From assembly GCA_900552465.1 (NCBI GenBank), contig URZO01000050.1, forward strand, positions 1 through 30,862: DNA of 30,862 bases, in the 5' to 3' direction. A model generated the notes under the pieces. It searched no databases. It worked only from the letters and a program-made list of their open reading frames with translations, and was not told where the DNA came from. This document shows positions 16,088-24,698 of the stretch, one piece after another. This DNA comes from an uncultured Parabacteroides sp. (lineage in GTDB: Bacteria; Bacteroidota; Bacteroidia; Bacteroidales; Tannerellaceae). How positions within the stretch are numbered: the first letter of the stretch is position 1; each line of letters begins with the position of its first letter. The position numbers and the translations under genes are program-made.

Positions 16088-16831
16088 TTAAAAATACCCA
16101 CCTTTTGCTGTAATCTCCTGAACGCTGTCTCCATTTTGTACCCAACTGAAAATTTTTTTCTCATTTTCACGGATTTCCTCTGCACGCAAAAGCACTTCAT
16201 AGGCAATGTTTCTTGGCACGACCAGAACTCCATCAATATCGCCAAGCACCACATCTCCGGGCTTAATCGTGACATCTCCGATTTTAATTGGAATTTGATA
16301 GTGCGTAATCAGACAACGTCCCAAACTGCCATTTGATATCCGGTATTCATAAAACACCGGAAAATCAGCTTTCAGTATCTGGTGTGTATCCCGTATTCCT
16401 CCGTCTATACAAGCGGCTTTCAGCTTTTTTCCTTTGGCAGTTGCTGTCATAACGCCTCCCCACAAAGTGGCTTTATCATCCCGGCTTGTATCCCAGACCA
16501 CAAAATGATCCTCCTGCATCTCATCCAGCATTTGAACCCGATATTCCATCTCCCCCTTTATCTTTACGTTCGGAGCACTTTTGACAGTAAACGCAAAACC
16601 AGCAACAGAACGATATTCGCGCAAAGGTTTAATCCGGCCAGGCAATGCCTGTTCCAAAAGGCAAAACTCGCGCATTACGTCGTTTACGGCACCTGTATAC
16701 AACTGCTCGTATCGGAATAATAACTCTTTATCAGGGATCGGAAACTTTTTTGATGATATTCCTTCGCGGTTCTGAATCAATTTTTCCAGATTCATCATCC
16801 CAATTTCTTTCTTATACTGATCTACGCTCAT
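16088..16831 (-). CDS. RraA-like / HMG-aldolase family protein
   Basis: A 247-residue protein of the RraA-like fold, which includes class II pyruvate aldolases acting on 4-hydroxy-2-oxo acids, and also RNase E inhibitors. The catalytic signature is intact: GGVMTATAKG at 125-134 and ACIDGGIRDTHQI at 140-152, whose D143, R147 and D148 match the metal and pyruvate site of the aldolases. VVLGDIDGVLVVPR (193-206) is also conserved. Being last in an operon with a glucarate-dehydratase-like enzyme and a dehydrogenase, an aldolase that cleaves a keto-deoxy sugar acid to pyruvate is the better reading than RNase control, for which Bacteroidetes context gives no support. Methionines at residues 12 and 13 are alternative starts. 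It lies 21 nt from the SDR gene. Confidence 0.82.
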   Translation of the reverse strand: MSVDQYKKEIGMMNLEKLIQNREGISSKKFPIPDKELLFRYEQLYTGAVNDVMREFCLLEQALPGRIKPLREYRSVAGFAFTVKSAPNVKIKGEMEYRVQMLDEMQEDHFVVWDTSRDDKATLWGGVMTATAKGKKLKAACIDGGIRDTHQILKADFPVFYEYRISNGSLGRCLITHYQIPIKIGDVTIKPGDVVLGDIDGVLVVPRNIAYEVLLRAEEIRENEKKIFSWVQNGDSVQEITAKGGYF

Positions 16832-16852
16832 AATTCTTTTATTTTTAATTAA

Positions 16853-17626
16853 TCATTCCGGTAAACTCATTCCACCATCGACCAATATATCCGCACCGGA
16901 TATATAACGCCCGGCATTGCTGCATAAGAGCAATGCCACAGAGGCCAGGTCATTCGGTTCTCCGACATATCCTAATGGAATATTCTTCTCTATTTTTGTT
17001 TTGAAAACTTCATTCGACAAAACTTCCTCATTACGGACCGTTCCGATCACTCCGGGAGCCAGATTGTTAATCGTTATTCCTTTATTTCCCAATTGCCAGG
17101 CGAGATTTTTCACCATATTCAGTTGAGCTGCTTTTGAAGCTGCATAAACGATCATTTGCTTACTCGGCCTGTTCTGCTGAACAGAGCCTAACGTAACAAT
17201 TCTTCCCCAGCCTTTCGATTCCATATGAGGCACACAACATTGTATCAACTCTAATGAAGCCCTTACATTCACATTCATTTGAGAATTAAACTCCGATAAA
17301 GTGACATCCTCCCATTTCTTCCGGATCTGAATGGAAGCATTCAACACCAAAATATCGACTTCAAATCCGGATTCTTCTTTAAACTGTTGAAAATCGAGAC
17401 TCAACGTATCCGAAAGCAAATCATACTCCCATAACCACGCTTTTCTCCCCATCTTCAGTATATCGTTTAAAGTTGCTTCCGCCAACTCACGGTTACTCCG
17501 GTAATTGACGATGACATTCGCTCCATGTTCAGCCAAAGCTAAAGCAATGGAGCGGCCAATCCCCTGACCGGCTCCTGTAATCAATGCGGTTTTCCCTGTT
17601 ATATCAAATAACTGTTTTACTCCCAT
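16853..17626 (-). CDS. SDR family oxidoreductase (gluconate 5-dehydrogenase-like)
   Basis: A 257-residue classical short-chain dehydrogenase. The cofactor motif TGAGQGIG is at 17-24, the active-site serine S148 in TLGSVQ, and Y161/K165 in VYAASKAA. The stabilising NAG motif is NAS (96-98). The opening LFDITGKTALITGAG resembles gluconate 5-dehydrogenase and 2-keto-3-deoxy-sugar-acid dehydrogenases. It ends GADILVDGGMSLPE, the normal SDR tail. NAD(H) or NADP(H) dependence cannot be decided with confidence. Lying between the enolase-family dehydratase and the RraA-like aldolase (gaps 12 and 21 nt), it probably oxidises or reduces a sugar acid or its keto product. Confidence 0.88.
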   Translation of the reverse strand: MGVKQLFDITGKTALITGAGQGIGRSIALALAEHGANVIVNYRSNRELAEATLNDILKMGRKAWLWEYDLLSDTLSLDFQQFKEESGFEVDILVLNASIQIRKKWEDVTLSEFNSQMNVNVRASLELIQCCVPHMESKGWGRIVTLGSVQQNRPSKQMIVYAASKAAQLNMVKNLAWQLGNKGITINNLAPGVIGTVRNEEVLSNEVFKTKIEKNIPLGYVGEPNDLASVALLLCSNAGRYISGADILVDGGMSLPE

Positions 17627-17638
17627 AACTCTTTTCTT

Positions 17639-18829
17639 TTAAATTCCACCTACTATCGGATACCAGTTAGGACGATACGGATCCTGATGGAAACGGGCAT
17701 AATAATCACCCATCTTCTCATAATAACGTTCATATTTTTCCATCTTTTCCTCATCTAAGGCAACCCCTAAACCCGGTCCATCCGGAACTTTTATAGCTCC
17801 ATCAACATATTGCAGTTTTCCACCCTGGATAATATCATCCTCCAAATAATGATAATGAGCATCTCCCGGCATAGTCATCTGAGGAATAGTCGACGCAGTA
17901 TGCAACATGGCAGCTAATTCTATTCCGAATTCCGCCCCGGAATGCATGGCCACACCTAAATTGAAAGTACGGCAAACAGCAGTCAGATCCTTTACACCGC
18001 GTGGCCCTTCCCAATAATGTAAATCCGTCAAAACTATGTCAATCGATTTCATATGAATAGAAGGGCCCAAGTCGTCAAATTTATTCGGATACATATTGGT
18101 TGCCAAAGGGATACGGACCTGATCCCGGACAGCTTTCATACCTTCTATTCCCCAGGAAGGATCTTCAAAATATTGCAGTTCCAATTCCTCCATCCGATGA
18201 CCGGCTTTAACAGCAGTTGCAACGCTCCATACGCCATTCGGATCAATTCGAAGACCAAAATCATCTCCTAATTTTTGCCGGCATAGCTGTAAGACTTTTA
18301 CTTCTTCCATCGGGTCCATTACACCTGCTTTCAATTTCATCGCAGTAACACCAAGTTCTTCTTTCAGCTCTACGCAGAAATCGGCCATATCCTCAGCACA
18401 CGTATCATGCCCTCCTCCCGGACGATCATAGCGCCAGAATAAATAAGCGATCATCGGTATCGAATCACGCAGTTTTCCTCCAAGAAGCTGCTGCATAGGG
18501 ACATTGAATGCCTTTCCCATAATATCCAGACAGGCTATCTCAATCGCGCCATACAAACGGGAATTGGAAATGTAATAGATACTTCTCAAAACTTTCATTT
18601 TAATTGCTTCCAGATCCATCGGATTCATTCCGATGATACGCGGTTTAAGTTTCAGAAGGGCGGCCCTTGAATCGCCTCCCCCTACTTCACCCAATCCGAC
18701 AATACCTTCATCTGTGATCAATTCCAGAACAGTTCTCAATAAATAACCCGGATGTACTCCAGTGTTATGCCGTAACATACAATTCATGGGAATTGCTACA
18801 CAACGGACTTTCATGTCTACGATTTTCAT
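17639..18829 (-). CDS. Enolase-superfamily sugar-acid dehydratase (glucarate dehydratase-like)
   Basis: A 396-residue mandelate racemase/muconate lactonising enzyme family protein, probably dehydrating an aldarate or aldonate to its 2-keto-3-deoxy form. The capping domain is at 1-125 and the barrel follows. A KxK pair (K165, K167 in AMKLKAG), D196 in RIDPNGVW, E222 in YFEDPSWGIEG, N245 in ATNMYPNK and H296 in VAMHSGAEFGIELA form the glucarate-dehydratase-type set: metal ligands D, E, N, with the KxK lysine and the histidine as bases. D269 in LTDLHYW may pair with H296. The true substrate is unknown. It is 10 nt downstream of a GH10 gene, linking polymer cleavage to sugar-acid breakdown. Confidence 0.88.
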   Translation of the reverse strand: MKIVDMKVRCVAIPMNCMLRHNTGVHPGYLLRTVLELITDEGIVGLGEVGGGDSRAALLKLKPRIIGMNPMDLEAIKMKVLRSIYYISNSRLYGAIEIACLDIMGKAFNVPMQQLLGGKLRDSIPMIAYLFWRYDRPGGGHDTCAEDMADFCVELKEELGVTAMKLKAGVMDPMEEVKVLQLCRQKLGDDFGLRIDPNGVWSVATAVKAGHRMEELELQYFEDPSWGIEGMKAVRDQVRIPLATNMYPNKFDDLGPSIHMKSIDIVLTDLHYWEGPRGVKDLTAVCRTFNLGVAMHSGAEFGIELAAMLHTASTIPQMTMPGDAHYHYLEDDIIQGGKLQYVDGAIKVPDGPGLGVALDEEKMEKYERYYEKMGDYYARFHQDPYRPNWYPIVGGI

Positions 18830-18839
18830 TTCTTTATAC

Positions 18840-20390
18840 TTATTTTAAGTGATACTCTATTGTTTGTTCCTTACCCGATTTATCGGTATAGGTAATATGG
18901 TATTTACCTTTAAATCCACGGAATTTAATTTCTCCGTTTTTATTTGCCTTAACGGTCGTGCAAGTCTTCCATTCATGATTGATCAGATTATCCAACGCAT
19001 AAAAAGACTGCTTCGGATCCATATTCCTCGTAAATAATCCGGATACGGACGGTTCGCCCGGTGCACCGCAGTCGTCTACTACATTCCACCAGGTAATCCC
19101 CATCATGTTTTTGACGCTAAACCATAAACGATACAAATTCTGAGCAATGACAGCCTGTATTTTTTGTCCGTGATCGTCATTACCCGGAGAAGTAATCGTG
19201 ATTTCACTTAAATGAATAGGTAATCCGGTTTCCGAAATCCGGTTCATGATTGTCCAAATCTGATCGGGTGTCTGTATTTCCTTACCTGCTGCAACATCCA
19301 GACATTGTTGCGGATTAAACAAATGCATCTGGGAACCTGCGACATCTATTTTAGCCCCTCTTTTCATCAGATCTTTGACCTGCTCCGGATATTCCGGACC
19401 GGTCCAATAGTCATTGATATTCAGTAAAACATTATCCGAAAAGACTTGATTTGCGGTCTTGAAGGCTTCAAATGTATAATCGCCCGGCATAACACCATAA
19501 TTGCTTTTACAAAGCCCCGAGCCAGGGATCATTACACCTTTTGCAAAATCCTGTGCACTTTCATTAACAACATCCCAACTGCTTACACGATCTCCATAAT
19601 ATTTAGCAATCTCAACGATTCGCTTCTCGAACAATTCTTTCAATTTCTTTGTCAGATCAGGAAATTTGGCTTCCAATTGGGCGACAGTCATATTCTGATA
19701 CTCATCCGTATATTTCTCGCTATCCAGATAATTATCCAAATTTCCATACTCGACAATCAACTTATCCATCTCTTTTTTCTCTTCAGGAGTCATCATTTGG
19801 CCGATAATCCAATTTGGATTATGCCATTTGCGGTTTCCCCAAATCAATGGATGTCCATGAACAGGAACACCTTTACTTATACAGAAATCGATAATCTGGT
19901 CAGGAGAAGGACGGCGCCAGTGCGGCTGATGTTTCGGATCGGTCTGCCGGTTCCAATATTCTTCCGTATCCCAATATTCTTCGCGGAAGCGGGGACGGTT
20001 CGGTTGCATCTCGAACGTCTTCCAATAAAATGCAACCGTAGCACGGTTAAACAAAGAACCGAATACATCTTTATATTTCTGATTACATGCCGGAGAGCCT
20101 AACTGATTATAATTAAAGATATGCGCCCCAAATACAAAATCGTGCGAAACCTGTTCTATCTTCACCTCGGCCCCGGCCGGGACATCCTGCAAATCGATAA
20201 TTGCATTCGCTTTCCTGTTTTGCTCGATATCTTTATCGATTTTTGCCTGTACCTTCGGATTCCATATATTCCAATAGGCTTCACTCATTATTTTCTCTTT
20301 ATCTTCTTTTGCGCTCTTCGGAAAATTTTTCTGCGCCAGCAGATTGAAACAAAAGAGAAGCAAACTGATTACTAATGTTATTCTTTTCAT
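18840..20390 (-). CDS. GH10 glycoside hydrolase (endo-xylanase family), longer paralogue
   Basis: A 516-residue secreted enzyme, signal peptide 1-20 (ending NLLAQ). The GH10 barrel is clear: GHPLIWG (179-185), the acid/base E277 in WDVVNES, INDYWTG (325-331), QMHLFNP (354-360) and the nucleophile E396 in IHLSEITI. A short strand-rich region precedes the barrel (VPAGAEVKIEQVSHDFVFGA, 70-89) and a small beta domain closes the protein (FRGFKGKYHITYTD). It is a retaining enzyme; xylan is the usual GH10 substrate, but others exist and the surrounding sugar-acid genes suggest an acidic glycan or glycoside. Compared with the neighbouring paralogue it has about 60 extra residues between strands 3 and 4 (roughly 190-256, a charged helix-rich insert). 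It is separated by 18 nt from the paralogue. Confidence 0.93.
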   Translation of the reverse strand: MKRITLVISLLLFCFNLLAQKNFPKSAKEDKEKIMSEAYWNIWNPKVQAKIDKDIEQNRKANAIIDLQDVPAGAEVKIEQVSHDFVFGAHIFNYNQLGSPACNQKYKDVFGSLFNRATVAFYWKTFEMQPNRPRFREEYWDTEEYWNRQTDPKHQPHWRRPSPDQIIDFCISKGVPVHGHPLIWGNRKWHNPNWIIGQMMTPEEKKEMDKLIVEYGNLDNYLDSEKYTDEYQNMTVAQLEAKFPDLTKKLKELFEKRIVEIAKYYGDRVSSWDVVNESAQDFAKGVMIPGSGLCKSNYGVMPGDYTFEAFKTANQVFSDNVLLNINDYWTGPEYPEQVKDLMKRGAKIDVAGSQMHLFNPQQCLDVAAGKEIQTPDQIWTIMNRISETGLPIHLSEITITSPGNDDHGQKIQAVIAQNLYRLWFSVKNMMGITWWNVVDDCGAPGEPSVSGLFTRNMDPKQSFYALDNLINHEWKTCTTVKANKNGEIKFRGFKGKYHITYTDKSGKEQTIEYHLK

Positions 20391-20408
20391 ATCCGTTTCT
20401 ATTTTTAA

Positions 20409-21710
20409 TTATTTAATGTCAAATTCCTGAATTTCTTTTTTGCCGTTTTTATCGGTCCAGGTAGCACGATAATGTCCTTTAAATCCTCTGAACCGAACGA
20501 AACCTTGTGCATCTGATGTTAGTGTCAGCGATGTCCTCCATTTCCGGTTGACCAACGCATCCAAGACCTCATAGACCGGCTTTTTATTCATCTCTTTATC
20601 ATAGAGCCCGGAGAAAGAAGGTTCACCCGGAGCACCTCCGCCATCCACTACATTCCACCACGTAATACCTGTAACATTGGGACAACTGAACCAGAAACGA
20701 TACAGATTTTCAGCTATAACCGCCTGGACCGCACTTCCCCGACTCGTAGAATCGGGCGCACAAACCGTCACTTCACTTATATGAACAGGACGCCCTACTT
20801 CATTCAGGCAATCAACCACTTCCGTGAGCATAGCCGGCGTCAGGATATTATCTCCCTCTGCTATTTTCTGTGCCTCGACCGGATTAAAAATATGCATCTG
20901 AGCACCCACATTATCTATACGGACACCTCTATCTATCATATTCCGGGCAATTTCCACATATCTCCTTACATAAGGAATCCCACTATGAAAATCGATATCA
21001 TTAATATTAAAAATGACTGATTCCGGAAAATATCGCATCGCCCACTTATATGATTTATAAGTATAATCATCAGGCATTACTCCACGATTAGCCTGATCTA
21101 CCGGTTCGTTTACAACATCCCACATTTGGATCCGGTCTTTATACCGGGATGCCAATTCCCGAATGTGCTCTTCAAAACAAACCTCCATCTCTTTACGATC
21201 TGCCGGCATCCAATCCGGATGCCCCCAACGGCGCATACCATAAATGATCGCATGCCCTTTTGCCATTATATTGTTAGACTCACAAAACTCAAAAACCGGA
21301 TCGACAGGAGGACGCCGGAAAATATAAGACGATTCCGCTGTGTAACGGGGTTTTCCTTTCTCCGGCTCTAACGTTTTCCAATAAAAAGGCAACGTAGCTG
21401 CATTGAATAATGCACCAAAAGTACTCTCATATTGTTTATTCTGTTGTGCCGTTTCAAGTTGGCCGAATAAAAAGATATTACCACCAAAAATAAATGAATG
21501 GCTCAACTGTTCTATCTTTATAGTTATCCCGGAGGGGACCTGCAATACTGCATCTCCTTTCCGATACTGTTCTATATTTTTGTCTATTTCTGCCTGGACC
21601 TCCTGATTCCATATATTCCAATAAGCCTCGCTCATGACATCTTTACGATCTTGTGCCTGTAAGCTGAAAGCGGAGAAAAGCAATCCTACCAATAATGTAA
21701 CTGTTTTCAT
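20409..21710 (-). CDS. GH10 glycoside hydrolase, shorter paralogue
   Basis: A 433-residue secreted GH10 enzyme, signal peptide 1-20 (ending SLQAQ). It shares with its neighbour the mature N-terminus (MSEAYWNIWN), IKIEQLSHSFIFGG and FYWKTLEPEKGKPRY, so the pair arose by duplication. Acid/base is E202 in WDVVNEP; the nucleophile is E313 in VHISEVTV; FNINDID (234-240) and QMHIFNPVEA (271-280) are further GH10 landmarks. The C-terminus has the same small beta domain (RFRGFKGHYRATWTDK). It lacks the charged insert of the longer enzyme, so the two probably differ in substrate binding or chain length preference. No carbohydrate-binding module or lipobox is seen. It is 32 nt downstream of the MFS gene. 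Confidence 0.93.
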   Translation of the reverse strand: MKTVTLLVGLLFSAFSLQAQDRKDVMSEAYWNIWNQEVQAEIDKNIEQYRKGDAVLQVPSGITIKIEQLSHSFIFGGNIFLFGQLETAQQNKQYESTFGALFNAATLPFYWKTLEPEKGKPRYTAESSYIFRRPPVDPVFEFCESNNIMAKGHAIIYGMRRWGHPDWMPADRKEMEVCFEEHIRELASRYKDRIQMWDVVNEPVDQANRGVMPDDYTYKSYKWAMRYFPESVIFNINDIDFHSGIPYVRRYVEIARNMIDRGVRIDNVGAQMHIFNPVEAQKIAEGDNILTPAMLTEVVDCLNEVGRPVHISEVTVCAPDSTSRGSAVQAVIAENLYRFWFSCPNVTGITWWNVVDGGGAPGEPSFSGLYDKEMNKKPVYEVLDALVNRKWRTSLTLTSDAQGFVRFRGFKGHYRATWTDKNGKKEIQEFDIK

Positions 21711-21742
21711 GTTTTACGATTTTATAGACTCCTTACCAATTA

Positions 21743-22966
21743 TCATTTCTCTTCATAAAACTCTTTCAAGAAAAAGAATTTTATTGCAATAAAAATAGCC
21801 AAAGCCCCTAACAGATAGAATATCGCCAAAAATGATATGCCAAAAGACAGGCCATAATCAGTTTTCAAATATCCTAATACCAATGGAGCCAATGCACCGA
21901 CAATAAAGGCGAAAGCCGTCATGATTCCAACAGAAGAAGCCCTTAAATCAGGAGCGATCACATCAAACAAAGCTGCATATAAGTTTGAGTCATAAATACC
22001 CCTGAAGAAGCCAAACAGGGCTAACATCGCATAGCTCACATACAAATTTGACGTATATCCCATCAAGAAAATAAACGGTGTGCCTAACAACAAGCCGACA
22101 AACTCCGTCTCCATACGGATAGTTTTACGTTTTTGCGCATATTTATCTGAGAACTTTCCACCTATTAAAACGCCCAACAATGCTGCCGCAAAATGAAAAA
22201 ACATGGATGTGAACCCGGCTGTCGAAAGAGACAAATGATACTTTTCATGATAAAAGGTAGACATCCAGGTAACGTAACCGATATTCACGAAACACATTCC
22301 ACCAAATGCCAGACATAGCATCCACACGGTCTTTTTCCTGAAAATCTCCTTGATGACATACCCTATGGAATGACGTCCTTCATCCTTTACTTCCTGTGGT
22401 GTATCTTCCATCCTGAAAAACAAATAAATGCATAACAGCAAACCTCCCAGTCCAAAAGTAAAGAAAGACATCCGCCAGCCGAGATGCTCACCAATATAGG
22501 CCGCAATAAAACCGCTGGCAACAATTCCGACATAAAGGGATGTCTGATGTATGGACATCGCCATCGCACGGGTTTTATGATGATATTGACTGATCAGTGA
22601 TGTCGCAGCCGGATAATAAAAGGCTTCTCCGCCTCCTGTCGTAATGCCACGCAACACGATTAAGGAGATCAATCCTCCACTGAATCCTGTACATAAAGTT
22701 CCAACACTGAAAATCAGTATACTGAAAAAGACGATCCATTTCCTCTTTAAGAAATCCCCCATATATCCGCCAAACGGCACTAAGCAGCCATATACAATTG
22801 TAAAAACAGAAGCGACAAGCCCCAATTGTACATCGGTCAAATGTAAATCCTCTTTAATTAAAGGAATTACAACATTAAATATTTGCCGATCGCCCTGATT
22901 CAGGAAATAGGCAACCCATAACATAATAATCAACTCCCATTTGTAGGGGATACGCAGTCGTTTCAT
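21743..22966 (-). CDS. MFS transporter, anion:cation symporter-like (hexuronate/aldarate type)
   Basis: A 407-residue inner-membrane carrier with about twelve transmembrane segments. The N-terminal AYFLNQGDRQIFNVVIPLIK matches the conserved start of the ACS branch of the major facilitator superfamily, which includes ExuT, GudP and related uronate and aldarate carriers. The A-like loop motif GGYMGDFLKRKW follows TM2, and GGKFSDKYAQKRK occupies the equivalent loop in the second half. TTGGGEAFYYPAATSLI (TM4 region) is also typical. Probable role: proton- or sodium-coupled uptake of the sugar acid or oligosaccharide product of the GH10 enzymes. It is separated from susD by a 259-bp gap that holds five tandem repeats, and closely precedes the GH10 genes. 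Confidence 0.85.
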   Translation of the reverse strand: MKRLRIPYKWELIIMLWVAYFLNQGDRQIFNVVIPLIKEDLHLTDVQLGLVASVFTIVYGCLVPFGGYMGDFLKRKWIVFFSILIFSVGTLCTGFSGGLISLIVLRGITTGGGEAFYYPAATSLISQYHHKTRAMAMSIHQTSLYVGIVASGFIAAYIGEHLGWRMSFFTFGLGGLLLCIYLFFRMEDTPQEVKDEGRHSIGYVIKEIFRKKTVWMLCLAFGGMCFVNIGYVTWMSTFYHEKYHLSLSTAGFTSMFFHFAAALLGVLIGGKFSDKYAQKRKTIRMETEFVGLLLGTPFIFLMGYTSNLYVSYAMLALFGFFRGIYDSNLYAALFDVIAPDLRASSVGIMTAFAFIVGALAPLVLGYLKTDYGLSFGISFLAIFYLLGALAIFIAIKFFFLKEFYEEK

Positions 22967-22990
22967 ATTGCAATTTATTTACTTTAGTTA

Positions 22991-23196
22991 TTTTGAAGCC
23001 AGAAACAATGTTTCTTATTGCAAATGCATCCTTTTGAAGTCAGAAATCATGTTTCTCGTTGTAAACGATTCAATTTGAAGCAAGAAACGATGTCTCTGGT
23101 TACAAATGTGACAATTCAAAGCAAGAAACGATGTTTCCCGTCACAAACGACAGCATTTGAAGCAAGAAACAATGTTTCTGGTCGCAAAATAATCAT
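22991..23196. repeat. Array of five 41-bp tandem repeats with internal palindrome
   Basis: Units begin at 22991, 23032, 23074, 23115 and 23156 (41, 42, 41, 41 bp). The better conserved half starts TTTGAAGCAAGAAACRATG and continues TTTCTSGT; the other half varies but usually contains CAAAYG or CAAAAT. Each unit carries the near-palindrome AGAAACNATGTTTCT, intact in units 1 and 5 and altered by single changes in the others. The array fills most of the gap between susD and the MFS gene. Confidence 0.85.
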
Positions 23197-23225
23197 TTTG
23201 TCAAAATCTTCGTTTGCCGGCGTAT

Positions 23226-24674
23226 CTAATATCCGGGATTCTGGTCTTTCGACGGGTCAAGAGCTTCGTTATAATTAAACTCCGTGGTCGGAATCGGGAA
23301 TAGCAGGTGCCGGTCTGCAACATCTATACCTTTAATTTTCCTGATCTGCTCTTTTGCAATCCCCAATCTTACCAGGAATGGCCAACGTTTGGCTTCATTG
23401 AAGCATTCATAGGCCTGTTCCCGGATCAATATCTCCATGAATTTATCAACCGAACCATAATCGGATAACTTAAAATCAATCTCCGACGGGCTTTCCGGAT
23501 CATATCCATAGGCACGGCGATGAATTTTATTTAATGCCTCGATTGCATCTGCCGTAGGACTGCCTGTTGCTTTTGTTATGGCTTCCGCATACGTGAACAG
23601 AATATCCGAATAACGAATCAAGGGATTTGAATTTCCCGAAGCTCTACTGCTCGGATCATGGAACTTAGCCAATAAGTAAGTATTGTCGCCCAAACCAAAA
23701 TCTAATTGTAACAAATTAAAATCTTTACGAAAATCGTTTACATCCCATTCTGAAATCAGTTTATTTTCAGTCGTTGTGTATATACCATACCAACCGCCGG
23801 CGCCATGCATCGGCTCTCCGTTGATCTTCGCTGAAGGATGTGCACAGAACATAACGTATTCCCAGCCGATATTTTTTTCATTATCTTGTTTCAAATAAAA
23901 GATTTCTTCTGTCGTATTCACTACATCCGCACCAAATATCTTGTCAAAATCGCGAGAGGAAGAAACCGGAACTAAAGAATAACTCTTGCTATCTATCACC
24001 TCTTTCGAATAGGAAGCGGCGTTCTGGTAATTACCTAATTGCAAATATACCTGAGCCAGAAGACTACGCGCACTGTTTTTACAAGGAGTACCAACCAGGC
24101 GAGCCTTATCAGGAGCATTTTCGATTGCGTACGACAAATCATCTATAATATATGTATAAACTGTTTCCGCACTACTTTTATTTAAATTGAACTCATCCAT
24201 ATTTTCTTCCGTACGAAGAATACAATCACTATAACAGCGCACTAAATAGAAATAGCCTAACGCCCGAAGGAAACGCAATTCTCCTATATAAGCCGCTTTC
24301 GAGGTTTCCGACAGTTCAGACGCCTCCGGCAGGCGGGAGATCGCAATATTACAATCTCTTATCACTTTATAGCAAGCAGCCCATACCATATTGGCCCGTG
24401 TCTGATTTTGTGTATCCAATCCCTCATAATCACTGTTGGATTCCCAACTGCCACGCCCATAAGCATAATCAGCAAATGTTTCCATTAAGCCGGGATAGCT
24501 CATTGCAAATGCACTCCTAAACTTTTCGATCGGAGCTAATACGGCCGCATTTGCCTCTTCTTCCGTATTATAAAATGTCTCTGCTGCCACGGCTTTCGGT
24601 TTTTCCTCCAACCAGTCGGAGCAAGAAGTTAATAATGCGGCAACTATTATCATTAACCATACTATATTTCTCAT
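23226..24674 (-). CDS. susD-like: SusD/RagB family glycan-binding lipoprotein
   Basis: The 482-residue surface lipoprotein partner of the SusC-like transporter, capturing glycan and forming the lid of the complex. The signal peptide ends in the lipobox LTSC with C18 lipidated, then SDWLEEKPKAV. The helical TPR-like core includes ELRFLRALGYFYLVRCYSD and LAQVYLQLGNYQNAASYSKEV. The C-terminus, FPIPTTEFNYNEAL then DQNPGY, is the classic SusD ending. It lies 24 nt downstream of the SusC-like gene. Ligand specificity cannot be read from sequence, as SusD proteins diverge quickly; the GH10 neighbours suggest a xylan-like or related oligosaccharide. Confidence 0.97.
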   Translation of the reverse strand: MRNIVWLMIIVAALLTSCSDWLEEKPKAVAAETFYNTEEEANAAVLAPIEKFRSAFAMSYPGLMETFADYAYGRGSWESNSDYEGLDTQNQTRANMVWAACYKVIRDCNIAISRLPEASELSETSKAAYIGELRFLRALGYFYLVRCYSDCILRTEENMDEFNLNKSSAETVYTYIIDDLSYAIENAPDKARLVGTPCKNSARSLLAQVYLQLGNYQNAASYSKEVIDSKSYSLVPVSSSRDFDKIFGADVVNTTEEIFYLKQDNEKNIGWEYVMFCAHPSAKINGEPMHGAGGWYGIYTTTENKLISEWDVNDFRKDFNLLQLDFGLGDNTYLLAKFHDPSSRASGNSNPLIRYSDILFTYAEAITKATGSPTADAIEALNKIHRRAYGYDPESPSEIDFKLSDYGSVDKFMEILIREQAYECFNEAKRWPFLVRLGIAKEQIRKIKGIDVADRHLLFPIPTTEFNYNEALDPSKDQNPGY

Positions 24675-24698
24675 AACATTATAATTTAAAGTCTTTTA

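Noticed and set aside
22991..23196. CRISPR array
   Set aside because: The repeated part is itself variable, the non-repeated part is only about 10-15 bp, and no cas genes are nearby.
23018..23278. 86-codon reading frame across the 41-bp repeats
   Set aside because: It arises from the repeat array and runs antisense into susD; the repeat length is not a multiple of three, so no protein repeat results.
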